From Gordius sp. MW1 (Eukaryota > Nematomorpha > Gordioida > Gordea > Gordiidae), in the NCBI GenBank assembly GCA_964036665.1, contig OZ038530.1, positions 12,743,001-12,807,000 of the forward strand: 64,000 nucleotides of DNA, given 5' to 3'. Of this stretch, positions 1 through 11,500 are shown one piece after another; position 1 is the stretch's first letter; each line of letters starts with the position of its first letter. The notes below the pieces were generated by a model. It did no database searches. It was not told the DNA's origin and saw only the letters and a program-made list of their open reading frames with translations. A program made the translations under genes and the position numbers.

Positions 1-818
1 TAAGGCTGCATATTAATTAGGTAGCCGTTTTTAGTGGCCGCACACCACATCTTAAAACCAAATCTAAAAGGCTTGCCTTTTATAAATTGCTTTGCAATGT
101 GGTGTCCATAATAAGGGACCATAGATTCATCCATTGCAATGTGGGAGGAATTGCAATATTTAAAATTGTTTTTAAACCTATCATTCAAAATATCTAGAAA
201 ACCGCGTATCTTGGAAAATTTGTCTGATGGGAACAATTTCGAGTTATCTGACAGATGGAGTATTTAGTTGTCTCTTGAAACCGATTTCTGCGCATACCAT
301 TGGATACCATTTTGTTAAATGAATCGGCCTGAAGTTCCCAAAACATTTTGATATTTTTTGGGGACAAGTAACCAGTTAAAAAAAGGATTGAAATGTAGAT
401 TTTGAATTCGCTAATCGTTAAATTTAGATCATGGTTGTGTTGTCTTGCATATAAATTACTCATATTTACAACAAATGTAATAACATCATTTGAGATAAAC
501 TGTTTCTAAATAATCTTCAGCATGCTCTAAAACGATCGGGTTGAATATAGGATTTTCATCAGAGTCCCCACAACCCCGTGGCCTAAATATGACGTCATTA
601 TCGGTCCATTTACCGTCTATATCTTGAAAGTTATCGAGCTCATTTGACCTAACCACCTCGATACAAGAATGAAGCATAGATCGTGGCAAATGTTGCAGAT
701 CAAAGTCCATTTCATCCCCACTTTCCATATCCGTGTCCCCTTCGTCTTGAGGCAGAAAAATCAGTACTTCGTCAATATTTTCATTCGGTGTGTCCAATTC
801 CTCTATAATGTCTATCAA
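1..818 (-). pseudogene. piggyBac-type transposase, broken and cut by the window edge
   Basis: This is a relic of a cut-and-paste DNA transposase of the piggyBac (PGBD) family. The N-terminal part (818 to about 490) is acidic, with runs such as DTDMESGDEMDFD, as in the N-termini of this family. The next part (from about 485 to 260) reads DVITFVVNMSNLYARQHN followed by LNLTISEFKIYISILFLTGY and FWELQADSFNKMVSNGMRRNRF, the conserved start of the transposase core. After a one-base frameshift near 258 it continues HLSDNSKLFPSDKF. Further on come MDESMVPYYG and KGKPFRFGFKMWCA, the first catalytic Asp block. A second frameshift lies near 495-505. The C-terminal half would lie left of base 1. The family is clear from these blocks; the frameshifts argue against activity. 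Confidence 0.85.
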
Positions 819-1241
819 AGTTCTAACGCAAAATAATAAAACTAATAATAGTACATAATATTTAAAGGCGACTTATGTCTCAAATTCTATTATAAATCAC
901 TTTTAACTTTTTAAAACAACAGATAGAATCTAATGAATAACATAAATCGCATGAAATTTATCAATTGAGTTCGACCTCCTTAATAGGATGTGTAAATTTA
1001 TATATAAATATTGTTTTTTGCATATTTCCTACCAAAAAATTAGCAAAAATTTGAAAATGAAAATTTACCTAGACTAATTTTTATTTCCTATTGGTGCAAA
1101 ATTTGCGATATTCTTGACTTTTCTAGCCCCACCCCTTATAAACCATTAAGGTTTACCAGAAAAAGACAAAAATATATATAAAAGATCCATACTTTTAAAA
1201 TGAAAACACTTAAAAAGATATGCTCGGCAAACTGGCTCTGC

Positions 1242-1607
1242 CCAGTGTAACCTTTAGGTTATGTTCAACTTTAAGGTAAAATTTAAAGGCTTTAAAGTAC
1301 TCAAATAAATTCAAAATTACTATCAAAATGTTGCAAAAATTATAGAGATTATAAATATGCAAATTAAATTGCAAAAACTTACAGTTGAGTATCCATAAAT
1401 ATTGAATTTAAGAAGGGAGGTAGAAAATGCAGATTTTGCGATTTTTGAATGAGAATAATTCACGAATGAAGGAAGAAGGAGTTATGAAATTATATCAGCT
1501 GATTTATCGCATTTCGTTCTTTCAAATTTAATTTAAAAAATGCTTTTATCTTCAGTAGTTTCTAAGAAATGTGGTTTTAAAGTTGCGTCACCTAAAAGTT
1601 ACACTGG
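1242..1607. mobile_element. small inverted-repeat element (MITE-like)
   Basis: The left end CCAGTGTAACCTTTAGGT is mirrored at the right end by ACCTAAAAGTTACACTGG (one mismatch over 18 bases). The body is AT-rich with no coding frame. I found no convincing target duplication, so the superfamily is left open. Confidence 0.5.
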
Positions 1608-1827
1608 TACCTGTCGGGTTGTTTTGCCCCCCCCCCCCATCCTAAACCTGGCTACGCTAATGATTTCAAGGGTATAGATCTAACACAGTATATTATATAT
1701 TTTAGTTATCTTTAAAACTACCTTGAATAAGCATTGTATTTCCATATTGAATTAGTTATATAATTGAATATTTCAACATATATAAAAATCTTGAATGTGA
1801 AAACATATAAATTAGCAAATAAGGCAG

Positions 1828-1935
1828 GCGCCTAGCCAGGATTTTTTCCCAGGGGGAAATTCCCAAAAAAAATTTATAACATTTTTATTTCAACATCATG
1901 CGTAGGGGGCTAAAACTAGGTTAGAATACCCTATG
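1828..1935. mobile_element. fragment of the CGTAGCCAGG short repeat family
   Basis: The sequence GGCGCCTAGCCAGGATTTT followed by a G-rich tract resembles the end of a short repeat seen about ten times in this window (for example 39125-39292, 44098-44237, 59846-60000). Those have ends like TAGGCGTAGCCAGG and TTGGCTACGCC. Here only the left part is clear. Confidence 0.35.
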
Positions 1936-2984
1936 AGGTTGAGAGATAAGAGCCCTGGTAGAAAGGGGCTTATTTTTAAAAATAAATTTACTACGACAAT
2001 TTGAATATATTATGCAACCAATTGCAAAAAAAGAGATCTTCAGCAAGTCAGACAGTTAGCAGAAACTTTAGTAATAGTAATCAACCTAAGACCAAGTTGT
2101 ATGATTTTGAACTTAATAAACCTTGATATGCAAAGAAAATGAACGGTTTTTGGACAAGAAACAAGTTTTGGCAAATTTCCAAATTATATTTCCACCGAAT
2201 TATTTGATTGTTTTGCCAGAAAGGCGAATGAAAATAAATTATAATAGGATTTCGTCCAAAGAATCCTTTGGACGCCCTATCAGATTATAAAATATTGTAA
2301 TCTTTGCCCAACATCACAACTCTTCTTTACCTATTAGCTTTTATATAAGAAATACTATGTCAAAAAATAGATGGATTGGCCCTTTTTTATAGCATTTTTA
2401 TTTCAACATTAAATTTATAAAAGAAAGTCATTATAAAATTTTATATTTTCTTTTTCCCAGCGATAATATCTCAAGAACTTCATCTGGAGTGGAAGCTAAT
2501 TCGCAATTAATAAGTGTCTTACTTGGTCAGTTACGTTGCACAACTATAAAATATAAACTTTAGATATAAAGAACGTTTCAACAATTTTTAAAGATGTAAT
2601 TACATTTATATTTTTTACATGTGAAGAGAAATTAATTGAGATCAACTTGATATTCTGAAGTGCTCTCTTCATCCTCACTTCTTTCTCTCATTTAACATGT
2701 GATTTAAAAGTTTTGAAGTTTTTATAATATCTAGAATAGGGAAGGGATCACTGACTAAGGTTAATGATTATAAAGGCCAATTAAAATAAATGTGTACTAC
2801 CCTATAGCTTCTAAGAGAGGTTAGATCATATTGAAAAAATTAAAGCGCTAAATAGCCATAAGCGAATTCAAATTTAATAATGTATGATTTTAACTTTATC
2901 GCCTGATTCAATACAGGCTTAAAAACATATATTTTTATATAATTAAATTATCATATCCGTTGATACGAGTATATTTCAACCCCC

Positions 2985-3365
2985 ATGTTCCCGCAACCCC
3001 TCGTAAAACAGTGTATCTCATTCGATTAATTACAACATTTATTGTTAGATTTTTTAACAATGTCGGGTCTTTTGGTCTTATATCTTATACGAGAAGTACA
3101 TCTGCCTATCAGAGGCATACTCACTGAGTAACCCCTTTTCCTGTAACTTTAAGTACATAGTGATACTTTTACTTTCTATTTAATTTCAGTACGTGTTTAC
3201 TTTACCCCCCCCCCCCCCCCCCCACGCGCTTTTACGTATTTGTTATTTATTTCCCCCATATATGATATCAACATGAACACGCATCAGTGATTTTTGATAT
3301 ACGCGTGTTATCGTATTGATAATATTGATATCGTTAATTAATACAATTTTCCTTCTTGGTTTTAT
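2985..3365 (-). repeat. interspersed repeat, inverted copy of the 34.5 and 35.9 kb repeats
   Basis: The reverse complement matches 34570-34905 and 35870-36208 nearly throughout, including blocks such as CCCCTCGTAAAACAGTGTAT, AATTACAACATTTATTGTTA, AACACGCATCAGTGATTTTT and a long C-run. There is no coding frame. The internal C-run (about 3205-3223) and the ACGCGTGTTATCGTATTGAT block are landmarks. The repeat class is unknown. Confidence 0.65.
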
Positions 3366-5540
3366 AATTAATAAACTAGATAAATCAGTCATGTAAGGTG
3401 TAGCAAAATTAAGTATACCCTTATCGGGAAAAGGCTTTAAGCCCGGCTATTTCCCAATAACTTTTATTATTTATTACCTGATGATTCCTCTCCCTTTCAA
3501 ACCCTTTCTTATATATATATTAAATCGTATTCCTTTTAGGAATACGATATAAATTATTATCAAAACTTTTTCATCTAGGCTTTTAAATATTGATGTGATA
3601 TATAAACTTAAACATATTATTCTTATATTTAATAATTTTAAATTATATTTTACATGCATTTCATAATCCAAACTTAATATTGGACTCCTATCGGTTTTAT
3701 TATCGAAAAATGTTCAAACTGTATTTTTTGAAATTGCTTTCACATATGCAAATGTCATTACTTTTAACATCATTTTCGATTTTTCTCAAAGCACAGTTTA
3801 TTATTTATAATATCTTTATATAACATTAGTCTTTTTGTGATATACTTTAAGTGTGGGTCATATCTTTTGCTCTTCCGCAAGTATTATTCTCGCAAGTTTA
3901 TTTCCTACATATACTCTCATCTCTCAACGCACCATTGTAAGCTAAGCAATGCGTACCTTTGTTTTCGAAAATGACTTATACGGTTTATAATTTTATTAAA
4001 TTTTTGAATTTAAGGGACCGAACATTTATCCTTGCACGAATCATTCATTTTACCAAATTCTCGAAGAGTAGATATGAGAATTTAAGGGACGTACCTTTAA
4101 ATACCCATTTGCCATTTGTTTGCTGAAGACTTTGTGGATTTTCATTATATTTATAACATGTTTTCATATAACGCTGCTTTCTTCCTTTTTAAATTGAATC
4201 ACTCTTTTATAAATGCATTCCATATAAATACATGATTTGCCGATTCAGTTCACCTTAGGCAAAACGGAAAAAATTATTGGCAAACATCAGTGCTAATTAT
4301 TAAACATTCATCATTGGAAAGGACCATTTTTATTTTTTGTGACTTCCACATTCACTCTTTTTCCCCCTGATGATGGGCTATAATAGCATGAAATATCGCG
4401 TTCCAGTTCCTCTACCTAATTTATCAATCCGAACCCACCGATTTTATACAAAGATACACATCTAAAATTTACTCTTGTTCATTTTTAATGTAAATTGGAA
4501 AGCCCTTCCTTTTCTTCACCCAAGTTCTATGGCACCTTGTATATCAAAGACGATTTAAACCGATTTTCTAGGCACCTCATGAAGCGTCTTTCCAATTTTA
4601 ATTAAATAATGTGCAGCTCTTCCTCTTTTTTTTAAGTGTTTTATTTAATACAGTTTAAGGAAACTAATGTTGAACTCTCCGAAATATCTCTTAAATTACA
4701 CAAAACCCCTAGCCATATTTCGCCCACATTTATAAAATTCGAGAGCATGCATCCTAAGCATTATACCTGTAAAATCTCAATCCTAGATGCCTTTTATCTT
4801 GTATATCATTATATAATAGCTGAAGCGTTTTTCAAGAAGATCAGGTATTATCTTCTCAAACATCACAAGTAGATAAAGACCCTTATAACCCAATAGGGTA
4901 TTGCAGAGGCTCGTCTTGGTCGTGACTCCTCCCTTCAGGCATTCCACCCATATTTTCATAGAAAATTACCTTTACAACATTCATAAGTTTCTTAAAATCG
5001 ATTCTAACTTTCCATGATCTCCACTCTATAAGAATGAATAAGGTTTCACCCTCCTCTCTTTTCGTTAAAAACACTGACATCGCGACTTTCCTACTCTCTT
5101 ATCTTGGCCGATTTTAAAAAAACCTGCCACCCCCTTTAATATTCAGTTTGATCCATTTGAGCCTATCACCATAATTCCAGTAAAACTTCATCTGTATTAT
5201 TTGTACAAAAACATGACGCTTCTCTATGACCTCAGTTAGCATCTTTCATTCGTCTTCTATGTTAAATTTACTCCCTGGCACTCAAAACTGTGGAAGCTTT
5301 CTGATGGTATCATCGCTCGTAGTCGTATTAGCAGTATAATTATTAACCTTTATTATATCTAGAAATATTGTTATTTCGAGATCCATAGTGGAAGATGTTG
5401 CTTGTTAGTTTTCGGATTACTACTTTAAAATCATTTAGCTCCCATAACTTTTTTCACCGTATAAACAGTTAGTCAATTTGATTGCTTTTTACTTCTAAAA
5501 GTCATAATGTGATCTTCGGGCTCTTAAAAATAAGTGTTAG
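3366..5540. other. AT-rich intergenic DNA, no gene seen
   Basis: The open frames here (65-78 codons) show no domain, signal or splice-linked continuation. A block at about 4380-4455 (AAATATCGCGTTCCAG, CTAATTTATCAATCCGAACC) recurs near 59715-59743 and 60733-60775, where it is split by insertions, so part of this stretch is itself an old repeat. Confidence 0.5.
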
Positions 5541-5544
5541 CGAT

Positions 5545-6140
5545 TAGAGATCTGCAAAGGGCCGTTACTAGTAGATTGGCTCGCCCGTACCCGTTTTAAA
5601 AAATTGTAAGCCCAACCAAGCCGTTCGTAATTTTTTGTGCATTTCGAATCCCTTGTACGCGTTCAGAAAACTTTTAAGCCCGCTTGAGCCTGCCCGTAAT
5701 TTTATTAATGCATTTCAGACCCAGCCGCCTCGCGAAATTGGCCCGCAGGCTCGGCCCATTTAAAAACCGATATGCAGCATGTATTGCATTTAATAGCTTC
5801 AAATGTCGTAATTTATCAAAAGCACAATCTAATACCCTAATTTTTAATGTGCAAAAATGAGGTAAGACTTTTTAGAAGGATATCATTTATTAAATAATAT
5901 GAATGCTAAGCGTTAAAGATCTTTGTGCACAATTGCGCACACAGTTATTTCAAGTATAATTTTATTTCTTGAAATTAATAAAAGTCAATCAAGAGATATG
6001 CACAAGCAGGCCCGGCCCGCGGGCGGATACTGAAGGGCTTTGTAGCATAAAAATTATAACAGGCCGGGCCAGGACGGGCTTAACAATTAACAGAACGGGC
6101 TCGGGGGGGGGACTGAGATTTTTTTAACGGGCCAGAGATT
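5545..6140. mobile_element. GC-rich-ended element, probably non-autonomous hAT
   Basis: Both ends are rich in GGGCC/GGCCC motifs in opposite orientation (TAGAGATCTGCAAAGGGCC at the left; AACGGGCCAGAGATTATCGG at the right) around an AT-rich centre. The left end resembles the TAGAG..CTGCA ends of the better-defined hAT elements at 48307 and 55661. I could not find an 8-bp target duplication, so class and borders are inferred. Confidence 0.4.
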
Positions 6141-6256
6141 ATCGGTCATGGAATTACAAAGGTTTTTAAAAGTCGGATAATTATATAAATATATGATTTT
6201 TATTAAATATATAGATTATTAATTGCTTAATTTTTTAACTTCTAATTTTTGTATAT

Positions 6257-6724
6257 GCTGTAGCCATAGACTGCTCATCACAGTATAAAATGTGTGTGTT
6301 TTTTTCCGCCATTTTGAATAACACTACCCTCCTATACCACATAATGGCGTTTTGCGCTGTGCCGTTTTGTTCGAACAGGAGAGGTAAAGAAAAATGGTTT
6401 TGATTCCATAAATAAGTAAGATATTACAAAATATGTGATATTTTAAAAATTTTTTAATATCATTACAGTTTTTACATTTTTAATTTTTATGAAATGTGTC
6501 AATAATAAATTTTTAAAAATATCATATATTTTGTAATATCTTACTTAATTATGGAATCAAAACCTTTTTTCTTTACCTCTCCTGTTCGAACAAAACGGTA
6601 CAGCGCAAAACGCCATTATGTGATATAGGAAGGTAGTGTTATTCAAAATGGAGGCAAATTTCACACACAATTTGCCATATGGAACATATGACATGGGCAG
6701 TCTATGTAGTCTATGGCTGTAGCA
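6257..6724. mobile_element. palindromic element carrying a THAP-type first exon in each arm
   Basis: The two halves are near-complete inverted repeats of each other around an AT-rich loop near 6470. Each arm holds an ATG (6344-6346 on plus; 6616-6614 on minus) followed by MAFCAVPFCSNRR and a donor site GAG|GTAAAG (exon ends 6383 and 6577). The pattern M-x2-C-x4-C-x-N-R matches the start of THAP zinc-finger domains, which sit at the N-terminus of P-element/THAP9-type transposases and of host THAP proteins. No downstream exon lies inside the element. I infer a deletion derivative of a THAP-bearing transposon, dimerised head to head. Confidence 0.6.
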
Positions 6725-8546
6725 TTCATTCGTTTCTCAAGGGCTAAATTTGATTTTATAACATTTTTATTTCATTTGTTATAGATTATTTTTTTTAAAT
6801 AATTTAAGATTATAGCTTCATATATTCGTAAGTTCAATTACTTAGTTACAATGCACCAAAATTTTGTGTTTAATTTTATCACAAATTTTACTGGTATGAT
6901 TATTATTAAGCCATATAATTTAATAAATATTTTTGTTCTTATTAAAAACGAAAGTGTATTAACTGATATAAATTAATCAAATCAATGCATACTGCTCATT
7001 GAAAGTTGAATATTCTCGTAATTTAATGATAATAGTGAATTGTAACTTATGTTTGTGTTGTTGTTTATCTACTCTACTACTACTATTACCAAAACAACAA
7101 CACGCACTTAATTCCTAGTGTTGAAGAGAAGGGAGGGCGCCCTCAAGTCTGGTGTAATTTGTCAATGTAAAAGATAGGGAAAATTAATTTTGTTTATAAT
7201 TTAAAAAGTAAAAGTGCTAGGGTAAAAAAAAATTGTAAATACATTCCTCTCCCCTATATCTACGTATTAAATCTATTAAATAAAATGTTTACAGACTAAT
7301 TTGCAAGTTATTGACGTTTGAAAAACGCTATAATCGCGTTTTTGGCAACTTCGACAGCAAACATTTAAAAAACTTGACGTATAGGGAAAAAACTAAAAAC
7401 ATATTTGTGTTCACCGTGAAAAACTCTACCAGAATCTGCAAACAGTTTACCGGTTGATATTTCTTGTTGAACGTGTTATTTAACCATATTAAAAAAAATT
7501 AAAATATTCATCGAAATTCTCTAAGCAGTTAGGGTATGATAAAAAACAAATGTTATTTACATTTATTAAAAAAGTAGACTCTATAGACTAAGCATGATGT
7601 CAAATAGAAATTAAATTTCAAATTTTGATCAGAGCATATAATTTATCAAAATAAAACTGATATCTCTAAAACATTATTTGCAGATGTTTTAATACCGAAT
7701 AAAAAGAGCTTCGATTTAAAATTGATTATCGATAAAATTAAATGTTTTTAAATATATCACCTCAATTCAATAGCTAGTTAAACGCGGCACAAATTGCATT
7801 GTTATGATTATTATCATAAATAATGATCCTAATCGTGTTTAAGTATACTTTTGAATCTCCAAAATATATAACTTATTATTTATATTTAAACAATGCATAT
7901 GGCAAAAACTATTTATTTAATACTTATAATCTAATTATAACTTACATCAAAAAATTATTATTACAACGTCACTAATATAAGTTCATACAAAAAAACATGT
8001 AGCTATAAATTTCAGAATACATTTATCCAAGAGCAATTTTCAATAAATTGGCAATTTCCTCGCTATTTTCTTCACCAGCTTCAGCTAAATAAAATTGATT
8101 CCAAAGTTGATTAAACTATAGCTTTTAACAGACATAATAATAACAAGAGAATAAACAAAGGTTATAAATTAGTAATCATGATATGATGAGAGGCATATGA
8201 AATTATTAGATTTTACAAGCTTTATGTTTATTATGAACAAATATTACAAGTTTAAAAGCCATTAACAATAAAAAAGAGATGAAACTAGCTTAAATAGAAA
8301 ATGAGGCAATAAAATATATTATATGTAAAGACTATTAGAAAAGTTAATTAAAAGTAACAGTTTAGTTCTCCATGTAAATACACCTTCTCCTAAGTCGTTG
8401 ATAGATTGATCAGGAGGAGTTACGCTCCTTAAAAATTTTAACTTAAAGGAAAATCAATAGACTCAAAGTGGCTACAAAATGCTAAGACCCGAATTGTACA
8501 AGCAATATTAAAAACAAGATAACTCTCGATATAACGCATTTTTAGC
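6725..8546. other. AT-rich stretch downstream of the SMARCAD1-like gene
   Basis: No gene seen. It includes the expected 3' UTR of the minus-strand gene ending at 8547. A possible polyadenylation signal (AATAAA on the minus strand) lies at 8227-8232. Confidence 0.4.
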
Positions 8547-11500
8547 TTAAAAACCTTTATTTTTGCCGATTTCATTATCTAAGTCATTGGCGAAAACGTC
8601 TTCTCCCCCAGCAAAAACCATCCCGTCCGCGCCAGGCCCCGTTTGTGGTTGGCTAGAAGAGGCATTGGCACCAGAAGTACCTGTCATACTTTCTTCCAAC
8701 TTAAGTTTCTCTTGATTGTAACGCAATATAATCTCTTCGACAGTTCCTTTAGCTATCAACCGATTCACAAGTACGGTCCTAGAATGACCAAAGTGCAAAT
8801 TAAGCATATGATCTAATAAAATCGTGTAATATTAAAAATTTGCTAGCCGACGATAAGGCGCTTACATAACATATTTAAATGACAAAATTAATTTTAATCC
8901 TGCCTTGATATGCAATTTATTATAACAGGCCGATTTAGATATAATGCTTAAGCGAAATCAATTTACCTTTATATATATTAGAATTTAAGTTAGAAGATCA
9001 AAAATTATTAAAACAGCCAATAAAAAGACCGAGTATATCATTCGGATTAAAATTCGGGTCTTGTTGATGAATAAAATCAAACCCCATTTAAATGAGTAAT
9101 TTCACGTTAGAAGCATTTATAAAACACACATATAGGTAGTCAATTATTTGTTTGAGAACAATTTAGGGATTTTTGCATTAGTTATTGCTTGAGCCGAGCT
9201 AAAGCTTTCGAAAGGCTCGAAATCTAAAAATTCTTCACGAAAATTCTTAAAAATAGGTACTACTACATTACTAGTACTATACCATCCATTGTTGGCATCA
9301 AGAGTGGAGGTACTAAAATTTCCAAACTTTACACCAAAAACATAATCCTTCATCAACATCGCAATTATTACAAGGAAAATCATAATAACAACACTGTGAA
9401 TTTAGGAAACTTATAGTAACGCTCACTTCTCCTGTCCAACACGATGACACCGATCCTCGGCTTGTTTATCGTTGTACGGGTTAATATCGATGTCGTGTAT
9501 GATGACACGATTGGCGCACGTTAAGTTGATACCCAATCCTCCCGCTTTGGTTGAAAGTAAAAAGAAGTGGCATTCCGGGTCAGCCGTAAATTTCTTTATC
9601 AATGTTAACCTACGAAAAAAATTATTTAAAACAAAAAAAAACTAAGAGACTCAGTGATTATATTTATAAGCTTGATTAATAGGCTTCTTTCTTTTAAAGA
9701 GGAAACAATATATATAAGACATATGAAAAACATAATATTTACAAGCCTGTGGGTTTTGTAAATAACTTAAAAGTTGAGGGTGGATTTTAAATTACACTTA
9801 GGTGCTAAGATATTCCATATTTAACAAAGTTTAAGTTCATGGGTTTTAACTCATCGATAAGTTAAATTATAGTGATAAGCTCCTTCACTAAAGCATACCT
9901 CACTCCCCATGACTTATTATAAACCATTATCATAAGTAGCCTTCATTACAATTGCCTTTTTCCCAATAACCTTTATTTAATCGAGCCTAAATTTAATGAA
10001 ATTTACACATTTAAAAATATCGACTTAATAAATATTTTTCATAAAAAATTTAAAAAAAACCTGTCAGGAACGGGTGTCGATCCATCAATTCGCATGTATG
10101 TCATGTTATCGAGCGTTAAATACTCTTGCAAAATGTCCAGCATTTGCGTAAATTGGCTAAATATTAACGCTTTCTCCCCCTAAACACCAAAACAATTTTA
10201 CTAAAGTTTAAATTCAAAATTTCCGTCAGAGCCTGTTTTAAACCTCGTAAAAATTTATGTTTCCTTAAGAAATTATGCAGTTCTTCCAAACACCAAAATT
10301 ATTAAAACAACAGGAAACTGTAAAATAAGATTATCGTTTCTGGGGGACTATATATAATTCTTAGTACAAATTTCAAACACATTTATAAATAAACCATATA
10401 ATTTTTTACAAGGTATAACTGATGTTGATATTCAGAATACAATTATTAATATAAAGCGATTTCTTACGTTTTCGACAATTTGTGGCAACAAGGTGTCTAG
10501 ATATCTAAATTTAGCTGAACCTTTTACTACGTGTGGAGCCAACTTGAAGTTCGATATGCTCTGTAAAAATATTAGAGATAATAAAATTCAAAAAATCATT
10601 AATTGTATATATTTATTAGCGGTATACAATTCTAAAAAGCTTTAATTCGCAAAATATGATAATAATGCGCACTAATAATAATTACATATTACGAAAAAGC
10701 TTTTATCTATCGGCATCAAAAACAAATTGTTAGAGGGAAATTCATAAAAACGACATAATATTACTGGAAAAGCCTTGGTGAGTTTGTACAATTCGAAATC
10801 GTTTAGCACTTTCATGTCCTCGAATATAAGATCGGGTACCGCTTGTTTGTGAGTTGGTTCCTAACAAAATAAACATGAAATAACAATTGCCAATTAAATC
10901 TTTTGCATATGATCAAAACCGGAGGCAGTATAAATTATGAATTTTAACCCAAACTTGGGCAGATGACCCTTAATATTGTCGCATATGGAGCTGAGAACAA
11001 AAATTGTAAGTTTAACACTTTAACCCACTATTCTAACTTTAGGTCATATATGTGCATATATGAAATGAAAGATGAATTGTTTAGTCAATATAGCTTTTAT
11101 TTATATATTATTATTTGATTTAAATTATTACAATATTTATACATTTTAATCAATAATTTAACTTTTCCCATTTCTCTAATTTGCCCTTACTAATTTATAA
11201 TTATTCATCTCGTCTAAATAAAGCTAATTCTCTTTATCAAGTAAGTATTCCTTAATGATCATCATCACAATCAACAATATAATTTTAACTATGCATTTTC
11301 GTCCATCGTATCTTTAAAAATCTAAACTTTATGTGTGCTTTAGTTTTCAAAAGTAGCGGTGAAAGGGCAGAGTAAAAATAAAAACATTCAGTAGGGTTAG
11401 AAAGTATCTCCTTTGCAGATTTTTGCACCAAGATTGGATGAGATCGAATTAAAGGCGAAATATTTTTCACATAACTAAACTAAAGTTTAATAGAATTCGT

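Larger units (their letters stand above)
819..2984. other. AT-rich non-coding stretch
   Basis: I see no gene here. Apart from the inverted-repeat element at 1242-1607 and a piece of the CGTAGCCAGG family near 1828-1935, it holds AT-rich sequence with short open frames only and a C-run near 1626-1640. Confidence 0.5.
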
